Part shown: one piece after another, positions 18,762 to 26,468 of the stretch
Layout: every line of letters begins with the position of its first letter
Numbering within the stretch: the first letter of the stretch is position 1
DNA from: an uncultured Lachnospiraceae bacterium
GTDB taxonomy: Bacteria > Bacillota > Clostridia > Lachnospirales > Lachnospiraceae
Length of the DNA: 59,205 nt
Assembly (NCBI GenBank): GCA_947588995.1
Contig: CANPZI010000016.1
Location: forward strand, 1-59,205
Reading direction: 5' to 3'
Position numbers and translations under genes: made by a program
Notes under the pieces: model-generated
Databases searched by the model: none
What the model was told of the DNA's origin: nothing
The model's input: the letters and a program-made list of their open reading frames with translations, nothing else

Positions 18762-18848
18762 TTAAGTCACCGCCTTTCTAAATGCTCGAGAACTGTTTCT
18801 CCGTAGTTCCCCACTTCGGCTGGGGAGCGAACCGGTTCTTTCTCTCAT
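18762..18848 (-). CDS. Small Arg/Ser-rich peptide
   Basis: A 28-residue frame starts at an ATG (18848) with GGAGG 8 nt upstream; that ribosome site overlaps the HNH stop codon. The peptide (MRERTGSLPSRSGELRRNSS and eight more residues) ends within the ribosome site of the connector gene. It fills an otherwise empty 94-bp gap. No function is known. Confidence 0.35.
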   Translation of the reverse strand: MRERTGSLPSRSGELRRNSSRAFRKAVT

Positions 18849-18853
18849 AAGCA

Positions 18854-19276
18854 TCACCTCCAAGGACACGTGTCATTCGGACGACGTGGAATGTAATCTT
18901 GTTTTATCAGACTGTAATCGCCATAGTGAATCGCCTGGTGTGTCACAAAAGAGACACATACAAGATTATCCTCGTCGTACACGAGTGAACGCCCTTGAAT
19001 AATATCAGCAATCGTAATCGGATTAATGTGATGCACAAACACTTGTTTGTAAATTGGAAAGCCTTCACAAGCTAAGTCACAAGTGAAACCGTTAATCTCA
19101 TCTCGGAGAATTGCTTTCCTTCTAGCCTGTCTCCAAATATCAGAATGGTAAAGGTACTGGTTGAGTTCTCGTCTGGAGCCAAACGTTGATTCGCCAACGA
19201 CGCCTCCAAGGCTCAGATACTCAAACCGTTCCTTGAATGTTGGTAGTTTGATCAATTCAGAATATGTTTTAATCAT
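18854..19276 (-). CDS. HNH homing-type endonuclease beside terminase
   Basis: It encodes 140 residues. The sequence shows CDLACEGFPI, then VHHINPITI (the His-His-x-Asn core) and DNLVCVSFVTHQAIH, a ββα-metal HNH nuclease arrangement with zinc-type cysteines. HNH proteins next to terminase genes are known partners for cos cleavage in HK97-like systems. The frame overlaps the upstream stop by 8 bases. Confidence 0.82.
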   Translation of the reverse strand: MIKTYSELIKLPTFKERFEYLSLGGVVGESTFGSRRELNQYLYHSDIWRQARRKAILRDEINGFTCDLACEGFPIYKQVFVHHINPITIADIIQGRSLVYDEDNLVCVSFVTHQAIHYGDYSLIKQDYIPRRPNDTCPWR

Positions 19277-19631
19277 CACTTAACACAAACCGTCTAGCTT
19301 CGCTCTCGGGAACGAAGTTTGTCCCTTGATACATACGGAACGCAGCCAAAGCATCTTGTGCAATTTGCTCCGAAGTTTGAATAGACTTCATCGCTTCGGC
19401 TTTTGCAGCAGCAAGAGTTGTCTCGGCCTCAAGCTTCTCTCGTTCGAGTCTCGCTTTCTCCGTTCCAAGCTGAAGAAAGTGGACAATAATCTGAGAAGAT
19501 GCAGTTCCGTTCTCAATTTTTTCTCGAGCAGCCTCCATGGCAAGGGCGATCATCTCGTTTTCCTGTGCTTGAGGTGTCTGAGCGATCCTAGGGGACTTCT
19601 TAGACGTTGACTTCTTCGTGACATTAGCCAT
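19269..19631 (-). CDS. Candidate terminase small subunit
   Basis: It encodes 120 residues, helical, with a Lys/Ser-rich N-terminus followed by TASSQIIVHFLQLGTEKARLE and an FRMYQG element. It is the first gene of the packaging block and immediately precedes HNH and large terminase, the small-subunit position in cos phages. No helix-turn-helix was clearly seen, so it may be a conserved accessory packaging protein instead. Confidence 0.45.
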   Translation of the reverse strand: MANVTKKSTSKKSPRIAQTPQAQENEMIALAMEAAREKIENGTASSQIIVHFLQLGTEKARLEREKLEAETTLAAAKAEAMKSIQTSEQIAQDALAAFRMYQGTNFVPESEARRFVLSDD

Positions 19632-19752
19632 TGTTCTTCCCCCTTTGGATTGACTTCTTAAATACTTTCCACAGAAGCGTTAGCAGTTGAGAGGAGCTTT
19701 TGTTTTGTTGTTCGCAGGCGGAAGCTATCAACAAATATAAGGAGGTGTCCCA

Positions 19753-19821
19753 ATGAACGTGAAGCGTGTAATATGGAGGTCTGTAATGAACCCTGCTAAC
19801 GCCCCTGTAGAAAGCATTTAA
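19753..19821 (+). CDS. Possible 22-residue plus-strand peptide
   Basis: An ATG at 19753 has an ideal AAGGAGG ribosome site with 7-nt spacing and encodes MNVKRVIWRSVMNPANAPVE plus two residues. A second GGAGG precedes an internal ATG. It would be the only plus-strand gene in active orientation. It could also be chance within a regulatory or packaging region. Confidence 0.3.
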   Translation: MNVKRVIWRSVMNPANAPVESI

Positions 19822-19883
19822 TTTTTGAGCGACTTTGAGCCAAAAATACCCCCGGAGAAAAATATAAGAGGCGCGCGATGCAC

Positions 19884-19917
19884 TAGGGGGGGTAGGATAT
19901 AATACCCCGCCCCCCTA
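19884..19917. other. G/C-rich inverted repeat, candidate cos region
   Basis: TAGGGGGG (19884-19891) pairs with CCCCCCTA (19910-19917) around an AT-containing loop. It sits just upstream of the small terminase/HNH/terL block, where cos sites of HNH-associated phages lie. The cut position cannot be read from sequence. Confidence 0.35.
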
Positions 19918-19936
19918 TGTCAAAAATATAAAAAGG

Positions 19937-20194
19937 TCAGGTTGCTTGGGCAAAATCTTTTTTGTAAACTTTCTTGTAAATCATTGGTTCAAAGTTCACA
20001 ATTTCATCAATTGCTCGAAGCACTTCAAGATCATTGTCTTCATCAGAAGCAACTTTGCGAGTCATTGCAACTTCTGCAATTCGACCACAACAATTATGAC
20101 CTAACAAAAGATCTTGCTTCCACCATTGTTCGAAGTCTTCAAAAGGATCAAAAGGATTGTCATATGTTGTAAGCATTACATCTTCAGCTTCCAA
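19937..20194 (-). CDS. Conserved phage protein of unknown function, MLTTYDNPFDPF type
   Basis: It encodes 85 residues with a likely TTG start 9 nt after GGAGG (an in-frame ATG follows six codons later). The opening MLTTYDNPFDPFEDFEQWW, then HNCCGRIAEVA and an acidic DNDLEVLRAIDEI segment, recall a short family often found near terminase in Firmicutes phages. It lies between the predicted RNA polymerase and the packaging block. Confidence 0.6.
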   Translation of the reverse strand: MEAEDVMLTTYDNPFDPFEDFEQWWKQDLLLGHNCCGRIAEVAMTRKVASDEDNDLEVLRAIDEIVNFEPMIYKKVYKKDFAQAT

Positions 20195-20210
20195 AACATT
20201 TTTCCTCCTT

Positions 20211-23165
20211 TCAATTCTTTAGAATGTTAACAATAGTTGACGAAGAAACGCCAAGTCTTTCTGCAATGTCAGCAGTTGTTCGTCCAGCTTTCGCCATAGA
20301 ACGAGCCAAATCTTCTTGTGCAGAAGTCAAAGTATTCTTATTCTTTCTTGGTGTTGCACGTTGTTTAAAAGCATCTTGATTTGTATTGTTCAGAATGGCG
20401 GCCAGTTTTGTACTTGATATGGCATGTGATTGAATGGCATCCCACTCTGAATCGCTGATGGTGATCTGTTTTTTCTTAGCCCCCACTATTGCGCGAGCCT
20501 GGGTCAATGCCCGGGCACTCTCCCTACGACGGTGTTCATAATCCATATCGGGGTTACTTGCATAGCGCTGGGATACTATTATTCCAGCTAGGGCCTGTGC
20601 CTTTCGCTCCCGGGGCTGATTCATTTGGGCCTCCTCCAGTTGCTTAGTAAGGGAGGCCACCTCTTTCGCGTAGGTCTTCTTCGCTTCAGAATTAATCGGG
20701 TAAGGTTTGATCGAACGAGACTCTTTTCGAGCACCCCTAGCTAAATCTTTGAGGGCGTTTGCATACTCAGCATAGGCCCTCTCCTTTTCATTAGAGGGGT
20801 TGCGAACCAGATCGAATGCGTCAGAAACTGAATCCATGCCAGAGATCTTTTGCGTGACCTTTTCATCAGACTGGCGGTACACTTTCTTTCCGGCCCGGTA
20901 CCTTTCTAACTCGTCAGACGTCATCTTCTTCGGATCTTTAACCTGGACCATCTTTGTTTTGCCAGTCTCATGGTAGATCTTTTCACCATTACGGAACAAC
21001 TCTACTTCTTCAGGGGTCATCTTCTTTACATCGGTGACCTCTTTACGTTGATTGACATAGACAGTTGCGCCAGCTCTAGAGAAGATGGTTGATGCTCCAC
21101 CAGCAGTAGCCTTGTTCTCTAGCTTCTGATACTTCTGTTTTAGATCGTCTATCCGCTCAATCTCAGCGCTCTTCTTATAGTCAAGATTGTGCTTCTGTGC
21201 ATCAATGACCACCATCGAATGACGAACCGCCCGCTCTACTTCAGAGAAGGGTGCCCCTTGAGCAGTCATGTCAGTAATCAAGTTCGTTACTTCACCCATC
21301 AATAACTGCTTTGTATGGTTAGAAATTCTCGGATGACTATCTGGAAGAGAGTACAACTCTTTGGGTTCAAAGTTCCGTAATCCAGGTAAGGGCTTCATTG
21401 AAGACACGCCGATGTTGTTTGACTTCAATGGTATGACAACAGCTGTATCTCCATCAAAGTCTGCACCAGACAACTGTGCAGCCACGGTTGTATTAATGCC
21501 AACTGCATCCAATGCGCCTTTCATTACTCGTTGTGCACCCTCATGCTTATTGTTCACAGTAAGGACTGGTATCTCAAAGATACCGGCATGCGGATAACGA
21601 ATCAGAGCAACAGTATCACCATCCTGGTAATTGGGCGCATAGATCTCGTTGTCTTTCAAAGAACTCACAGGAAGAAGGACTTGAAATGCTTGCCCTTTGA
21701 AACCCTTTGCAGAAAGATTGGAAGCAGCAGAGTCACACTCATTAGCAAACTCGTCCAGCAACTTCTTCTTAATGACGGGGTTTGTAAGATTGTTAATCTC
21801 TTCAAACTCAAGTTTCTTCTCGGACAAAGAAAGATCCAGCTGCTGTTTGATGAGCTTCATCGGCTGTTTTGACAAGAACTGAGACGAAAGGTTCTTTGAC
21901 CAAGAATCCCAGTCTCCTTCATCTCTAAGCTTATTGATGGGAGACAACTTCGAATTGCCGTTCTCATCAATATAATGCCTCTGACCACCAGCCAAGATGA
22001 CGCCATTAACTTCTTTCTCATTCTTAATCAAAGCGCCAAAGGGATTCTCCTTATCGACTTCCATCGTGCGTTCATCGATCTTCATGCGCTTAAGAACTTC
22101 CTTGCCAACCCAATCATGAGTCTCAAGATCGTAGTAAGCATCATCATTCTTCATAGGGACACCACGATGCTTGTTAGTGTTATATATAATGTCAACGCCT
22201 TTCGGAAGTTTGGCAAACTCCTCATCATCCCCATACATTGCCATGCCTTTCATGTAATGGGTTCCGTCAACGCCAATTCGAACCTGAGCATATCTAGAAT
22301 TCCCCAAAGAAACATCTTCAACGCCTCTTCGAATCTCGATAACACCGTCTTTGTCTTTACCGCCATCTTCAGCGTAACGGATCATGATCCGACTTGAATC
22401 AAGCATCGCCGGGTATTCTGGAGTCCACCAAGTCTTCCCGCCATCAGGAGTAAAATCCTGAATCGTTCCAACTTCGTTCTTATGTTTCTGAACCCAACTT
22501 CGAACATCCTTCTCGGTCTCACCTTCGGCAGGCTTTCTTGCTAAAACAGCAATTGTGGTCTTATTGCCTTGTCCAAACTGCTGGTCAATAGCGATCCAAG
22601 TCTTCACATAGCCTTCTTGAACCAACATGGCAGATGCAACTTTCTTCGTATAGTCACTAACTCCCATATATAATTCAGATCCACTAGAGATATCGATAAA
22701 ACCCTTCTCGTCAATGCGGCTCTTCAAAAGTTCAGCAGTCTTCTCGTAACGATTGTTACGTTCGTTAATTTCTTCCTTCAGCAAGGACCGAACTGAACTT
22801 TCATTTCTCCCCATTCTACGGCCAATTTCAGAAACGTTACCGTCGCACTCAATATATAATTGAAGCGCCCGATCTCGATCCGCATTCCGCTGCTTGGCGT
22901 TCTCAATTGCAATTCTTGCTCTAAGATCAGTAGTCGTAGCCCAAATGGGCTCGCCAGTGTTCTTGTTAACGCCTTTCTGACCAAGAAGCTCCTTTGCAAT
23001 CTCAGACTGCGTATAACCACGCTTCTTAAGACGAGAAACTTGGCTCAAGAATGAGTCTTGATGCTGGCCAGGATTCTCGCCACTTCCATAGGGGTAACGA
23101 CCAGAACCTCTGCCAGGTGGGTTCTCATCATGAGCAACGCCAGAATGAACAAGTTCAAAGCTCAT
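20211..23165 (-). CDS. Predicted single-chain DPBB (YonO-like) RNA polymerase
   Basis: It encodes 984 residues. LSGADFDGDTAVVIP at about 566-580 is the metal-binding DxDGD signature of the beta'-type double-psi beta-barrel of multisubunit, YonO-like and QDE-1-like RNA polymerases. The region before it (NYQDGDTVALIRYPHAGIFE, about 512-531) and a Lys-containing THYMKGMAMY (about 302-311) fit the surrounding core, the latter as a candidate beta-type barrel. An HTH (YTQSEIAKELLG) lies near 51-62, a second near 108-128, and a third is at the C-terminus (TTADIAERLGVSSSTI). The N-terminus carries PPGRGSGRYPYGSGENPG, similar to a head-region protein. Length matches YonO (about 900 residues). Polymerase activity is inferred. 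Confidence 0.72.
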   Translation of the reverse strand: MSFELVHSGVAHDENPPGRGSGRYPYGSGENPGQHQDSFLSQVSRLKKRGYTQSEIAKELLGQKGVNKNTGEPIWATTTDLRARIAIENAKQRNADRDRALQLYIECDGNVSEIGRRMGRNESSVRSLLKEEINERNNRYEKTAELLKSRIDEKGFIDISSGSELYMGVSDYTKKVASAMLVQEGYVKTWIAIDQQFGQGNKTTIAVLARKPAEGETEKDVRSWVQKHKNEVGTIQDFTPDGGKTWWTPEYPAMLDSSRIMIRYAEDGGKDKDGVIEIRRGVEDVSLGNSRYAQVRIGVDGTHYMKGMAMYGDDEEFAKLPKGVDIIYNTNKHRGVPMKNDDAYYDLETHDWVGKEVLKRMKIDERTMEVDKENPFGALIKNEKEVNGVILAGGQRHYIDENGNSKLSPINKLRDEGDWDSWSKNLSSQFLSKQPMKLIKQQLDLSLSEKKLEFEEINNLTNPVIKKKLLDEFANECDSAASNLSAKGFKGQAFQVLLPVSSLKDNEIYAPNYQDGDTVALIRYPHAGIFEIPVLTVNNKHEGAQRVMKGALDAVGINTTVAAQLSGADFDGDTAVVIPLKSNNIGVSSMKPLPGLRNFEPKELYSLPDSHPRISNHTKQLLMGEVTNLITDMTAQGAPFSEVERAVRHSMVVIDAQKHNLDYKKSAEIERIDDLKQKYQKLENKATAGGASTIFSRAGATVYVNQRKEVTDVKKMTPEEVELFRNGEKIYHETGKTKMVQVKDPKKMTSDELERYRAGKKVYRQSDEKVTQKISGMDSVSDAFDLVRNPSNEKERAYAEYANALKDLARGARKESRSIKPYPINSEAKKTYAKEVASLTKQLEEAQMNQPRERKAQALAGIIVSQRYASNPDMDYEHRRRESARALTQARAIVGAKKKQITISDSEWDAIQSHAISSTKLAAILNNTNQDAFKQRATPRKNKNTLTSAQEDLARSMAKAGRTTADIAERLGVSSSTIVNILKN

Positions 23166-23730
23166 TGTATTCGTCCTCCTTAAACTCGTTGATCAGATTA
23201 TCAAAAGTGATGATTTTATCGATAACAGGAACTATGTCATCCGTTTCAAAGTTCATGATTCGAACATCGTCATTCTGATAAATCCTTGCTTCACATTTCT
23301 GAAGCATTGCCGGACGAATGTCATAGTCCAGACAGAACAACGCTGAGTATATAAGGAGTTGATCAAAGCTCGCTTCCGTTGTGCCAGTCTTTAAATCATG
23401 CACTCGAAGGACGCCCTTCGAAAAACCGATGGCATCAGCTGTCCCAAAACAGTTGGGCGAATAATATAATGTCTGCTCTGGCTGCATATGATAGCCAATA
23501 GAGTCGTTGACATACATATTCAAAGTCTGACTTGTTCTAGGAAGCTTCTGGCGAAGGGTAATGCACTGAGCCGCAAAAGCGTGAAGCTGTGTTCCACGAA
23601 GAGAAGCGAGGCGATTAGAATATACTGTTAAAATCTTCTCATTGTCGTATCGAAGCCATTGATAGCTAGACGGGCTCAGAAACGCATGAGATCCTGGAGC
23701 GACTTCTTTGGTATGACTTTTCCATTGCAT
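23155..23730 (-). CDS. PD-(D/E)XK nuclease (RecB/Cas4-like)
   Basis: It encodes 191 residues. RGTQLHAFAAQC provides the leading helix, GTADAIGF the catalytic Asp, and LRVHDLKTG the D-x-K core, followed by FDQLLIYSALF, the QxxxY helix of RecB/Cas4-like exonucleases. It probably processes DNA ends in recombination or replication. It overlaps the VRR-NUC gene by 65 bp; the ATG at 23730 has GGAGG 9 nt upstream. Confidence 0.8.
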   Translation of the reverse strand: MQWKSHTKEVAPGSHAFLSPSSYQWLRYDNEKILTVYSNRLASLRGTQLHAFAAQCITLRQKLPRTSQTLNMYVNDSIGYHMQPEQTLYYSPNCFGTADAIGFSKGVLRVHDLKTGTTEASFDQLLIYSALFCLDYDIRPAMLQKCEARIYQNDDVRIMNFETDDIVPVIDKIITFDNLINEFKEDEYNEL

Positions 23731-23998
23731 CAAGGACATCCTCCTTGTTCTCTGGACAGATCATGGAAGAGAACGACATCTGATCTGCCTTCTGAATATA
23801 ATACTCTTGATTAGGTCGATATGGAGCATCTAAACTTCTCTTCGACTCCAGTAACGCCCACCAGCCACTATCGCCCAAAACAGTAATGTCAGGAATTCCC
23901 TGACAATAACCAGAATCGTTCTTAAGAACAATCACTTCTGGGAAGCGAGTTTTTATCTCTTTAATAAGTGACTTTTGGAAATCTCGCTCAAGAGTCAT
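23666..23998 (-). CDS. VRR-NUC domain nuclease
   Basis: It encodes 110 residues, the size of stand-alone VRR-NUC nucleases. IVLKNDSGYCQGIPDITVLG contains the catalytic Asp of the G-x-PD motif, WWALLESKRS the E-x-K, and RPNQEYYIQKA the terminal helix. These proteins are structure-specific nucleases related to Holliday-junction resolvases. The ATG at 23998 is preferred (GGAGG, 8 nt). Confidence 0.88.
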   Translation of the reverse strand: MTLERDFQKSLIKEIKTRFPEVIVLKNDSGYCQGIPDITVLGDSGWWALLESKRSLDAPYRPNQEYYIQKADQMSFSSMICPENKEDVLDAMEKSYQRSRSRISCVSEPV

Positions 23999-24019
23999 AG
24001 AAACCGCCTCCAAAAATAT

Positions 24020-24073
24020 AAGGAGAGGGTGATAACACGCTTTTTCTTAAAAAACGTATCTTACCTTCTCCTT
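24020..24073 (-). promoter_or_regulatory. 5' leader hairpin before the VRR-NUC gene
   Basis: The predicted transcript begins with AAGGAGAAGGT, which pairs at 10 of 11 positions with ACCCTCTCCTT (24020-24030). TATATTTTT and then the GGAGG of the gene follow at once. It looks like a 5'-end stem or attenuator. Confidence 0.5.
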
Positions 24074-24075
24074 CT

Positions 24076-24101
24076 ATTATAAGCGGTGTTTTTCACGCGA
24101 A
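24076..24101 (-). promoter_or_regulatory. TTCGCRT-N13-TATAAT promoter-like module 1
   Basis: TTCGCGT lies 13 nt upstream of TATAAT, between the XRE gene stop and the nuclease operon that ends with the RNA polymerase-like gene. Confidence 0.65.
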
Positions 24102-24104
24102 TTT

Positions 24105-24365
24105 TTAACCCAACCAAAGGGTTTTTCTTATCGGTTCCCAGTCTCCAACCAGAAGCTCTTTGGAAACCATGTAATATTTAGAGAGCATAGTAAACCGTTC
24201 TTCTGTCATTCGGCCACACTTTTCATAAGCCCAAACAGATGATTGGGAAATCTTCAAATCATCTGCAACATCCGAAAGCCGTCTTCGATAAGCAAGCCGA
24301 AGCAACTTAAGATTTCTTGCTAAATTCATTCGCTGTAAGTTAGTAAGATATAATCTTTTTGACAT
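24105..24365 (-). CDS. XRE/Cro-type HTH transcription regulator
   Basis: It encodes 86 residues. NLARNLKLLRLAYRRRLSDV followed by ADDLKISQSSVWAYEKCGRM is a classic Cro/C1 helix-turn-helix. The start at 24365 has AGGGGGTG 6 nt upstream. The gene is immediately upstream of promoter module 1. It is the only clear DNA-binding regulator besides the two RHH proteins and is a candidate to act on the promoter modules (inference). Confidence 0.8.
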   Translation of the reverse strand: MSKRLYLTNLQRMNLARNLKLLRLAYRRRLSDVADDLKISQSSVWAYEKCGRMTEERFTMLSKYYMVSKELLVGDWEPIRKTLWLG

Positions 24366-24379
24366 GGTGGTCACCCCCT

Positions 24380-25606
24380 TTAGTTTCTTGCAAGAAACGA
24401 TCGTTCATTAAAGTTTTGTTTCCGACTAAGAGCTCGACTAATTGCCAAATCAATTGGCGAGACAGACCTAAGTTTATAATAATACAAATCCTTGTATTCG
24501 GTATTCATTCGGTCAATTCGGCCCATCGCTTGCTCCGTCATTCGATAAGAATAACTCTGACTGTAGAAGATCATCGTATTGGTCGTAATGCAGTTCCATC
24601 CTTCGCAACCGGCGGAGTACTGAACCAAATACGCCCATCGATCTCCAGTCAATATTGGTTCATGCTTCAAGCCATTCCACTCACTATATGGAACTCGAAT
24701 GTCTTTACACATCTTGCGAAGCAACTCAAGCTCATAAGTGAAGTTGTAGAATATAATTGCTGTAGAAGCTCGGTCTAAAAGTTCAGCTGTCTTCTGAATC
24801 CTGGAAGAATCAGAATTCACGACTTTACGAAGAAGATAGAACAACTTCCCGGTTTCTTGAATTGGTTCGTTATCATACGGGTCCCACCGATCTCTGAATA
24901 CCGTCTTGTAAAGATTTCGATCATAGTCTACAATTACTGGCTCTTCATGTCGAGTTGTCTCTCGATCATCCTCCAAAGTAACCAAAATCTTTCTCCTGTA
25001 TGATTCAAGAATGATCTCGTCCAGATATCGCTCAATTTTCGGATAAGTTGTGTGGGTGCTATAAACACAATGTCTCGTTATAAACTCTGTCTTATTTCGG
25101 TAAAAGCCGTTGGCAATGAACACAGGAATATAATCAGACCACTGGTCGCCCGGTGTCGCCGACAAAAGTATCCAATGATTCTTCCTCGTGATCTTAAGAA
25201 ACGCCTTTGTCCAAGCGCCATAACCAACGACTCGTTGCTCGTCAAATATAAAGAACGAGTTTGAAACGTCAACATACTTTTTGATGTTATTCCAACTGTC
25301 AACTGTCAAAACAACATTCTGAACAGAAGATTCTGGGTCTTTCGATATTGCAAAATCTGCACACTCCTTCTCCCACTCAAAACTATCTCGCTTTTTAGCA
25401 GTTGTGATAATATAAAGATTCTTCGGATCCTTCATAGGAGAATAACTGCCTTGACCGTTCACTTTACAAGAACCATTACAATCCTTCATAAAATAATAAG
25501 CCAAGGCAGTTCTCGATTTGCCAGAACCGACTCCACCGCATAAGATGGAGCCGGTCCTAAGCCGCTCAATAGCTTTCAACTGATGCTCATTCAATTCAAT
25601 AGCCAT
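24380..25606 (-). CDS. SF2 (SNF2/DEAD-like) helicase
   Basis: It encodes 408 residues. Walker A GGVGSGKS is at about 24-31, motif II DEQR near 120, motif III SATPGD near 150, and C-terminal motifs QYSAGCEGWN and QAMGRIDRMN (motifs V and VI). Such helicases, sitting beside nucleases and polymerase in Firmicutes phages, are thought to assist replication or recombination. It lacks accessory domains. Confidence 0.88.
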   Translation of the reverse strand: MAIELNEHQLKAIERLRTGSILCGGVGSGKSRTALAYYFMKDCNGSCKVNGQGSYSPMKDPKNLYIITTAKKRDSFEWEKECADFAISKDPESSVQNVVLTVDSWNNIKKYVDVSNSFFIFDEQRVVGYGAWTKAFLKITRKNHWILLSATPGDQWSDYIPVFIANGFYRNKTEFITRHCVYSTHTTYPKIERYLDEIILESYRRKILVTLEDDRETTRHEEPVIVDYDRNLYKTVFRDRWDPYDNEPIQETGKLFYLLRKVVNSDSSRIQKTAELLDRASTAIIFYNFTYELELLRKMCKDIRVPYSEWNGLKHEPILTGDRWAYLVQYSAGCEGWNCITTNTMIFYSQSYSYRMTEQAMGRIDRMNTEYKDLYYYKLRSVSPIDLAISRALSRKQNFNERSFLARN

Positions 25607-25624
25607 TGAGCTTCCTCCATTTCT

Positions 25625-25843
25625 TTACTCCTCCAGACCTACATGCTCGTAGGTATCCCGCTCAAGAAGAATCCTTCTATACTGGATCATAATAGCCAGC
25701 TGCTGCTGGAGAATAGTAACCGGACAATTCAGTTCAAAATCAAGCTCTCCAGTCAAACGCTTGTCCAGAAGTGCCTGAAGTTTTTCAATACGATCATTAA
25801 GTTCGTAATATTCGACACGAAGCCGACGCTGATAAGGAAGCAT
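25625..25843 (-). CDS. Small coiled-coil protein of the replication operon
   Basis: It encodes 72 residues from the ATG at 25843 (GGAG, 8 nt). Heptad-like sequence (RRLRVEYYELNDRIEKLQAL; LLQ and YRRILLERD elements) suggests a helical hairpin. Similar short proteins accompany phage SSB and helicase genes. The function is unknown. Confidence 0.6.
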   Translation of the reverse strand: MLPYQRRLRVEYYELNDRIEKLQALLDKRLTGELDFELNCPVTILQQQLAIMIQYRRILLERDTYEHVGLEE

Positions 25844-25859
25844 CTTTCTAACTCCTTTC

Positions 25860-26420
25860 TCAGACATCAAACGGAAGATCATCGTCGGAAGAGTCGTCCA
25901 TTCCGGAAATGCCGCGGTACTTCCGCTCAAGAGGATCGTCCTCGACGGTCACATACAGGGCGTCCAGATAGTTGGAGATACCGCCGCTCCGACCAGGGCG
26001 ATCAGGATATCTGGAAAACCGGATGTTCATATCAACATGCAGGATGGAAGACGGGTGAATCCAGTCCAGCTGATTGACAGTCTCTTCATCCAGCCGAATA
26101 CTCGTCATCTTGCTCTGGTCATCCGGATTCTCAGGATCGGCCTTGATCAGATACACCTTCGGCGGCTGCCGACTTGCAAAGTTGACCTTGACCTTAAGCC
26201 AGTAAGTCTCCTGACCATCAGGATCATCCGGACGAGGACGCAAGGTCTTGACACGGATACCATCTTCGATGAGGTCTCTCACAGTTTCAGGATCCGCGAT
26301 CACGGCGCCGAAGTTCCGATCACCTTCGGCATTGAAGTCGCTCTTCTTGCCAGAGAAGTTCTTGAAGATCATGCGAGTGTTAGTCAGTCTCAGAAGACCT
26401 CTGTTGTTGCTGTTAGTCAT
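25860..26420 (-). CDS. ssb: Single-stranded DNA-binding protein
   Basis: It encodes 186 residues with a beta-rich body and an acidic C-terminal tip DDSSDDDLPFDV. The DDLPF ending is the classic SSB protein-interaction tail. Placement directly after the helicase-primase-polymerase gene supports a replication role. The OB fold itself is not obvious by eye and is inferred. Confidence 0.7.
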   Translation of the reverse strand: MTNSNNRGLLRLTNTRMIFKNFSGKKSDFNAEGDRNFGAVIADPETVRDLIEDGIRVKTLRPRPDDPDGQETYWLKVKVNFASRQPPKVYLIKADPENPDDQSKMTSIRLDEETVNQLDWIHPSSILHVDMNIRFSRYPDRPGRSGGISNYLDALYVTVEDDPLERKYRGISGMDDSSDDDLPFDV

Positions 26421-26468
26421 TTGTTTGTTCTCCTTTTTAAAAAGATTTTTAATATATAATACTGCGAC

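Larger units (their letters stand above)
19632..19936. other. Non-coding region upstream of the packaging genes
   Basis: About 305 bp without a minus-strand gene separate the 85-residue gene from the packaging operon. It contains a plus-strand mini-frame (19753-19821), several AATATAA motifs and a strong G/C inverted repeat (19884-19917). This is a sensible place for a cos site and the late promoter, but no canonical late promoter was identified. Confidence 0.5.

Noticed and set aside
24105..24365. XRE protein as a lysogeny repressor
   Set aside because: There is no integrase, no divergent cI/cro arrangement, and no attachment site; a lytic regulator is equally likely.
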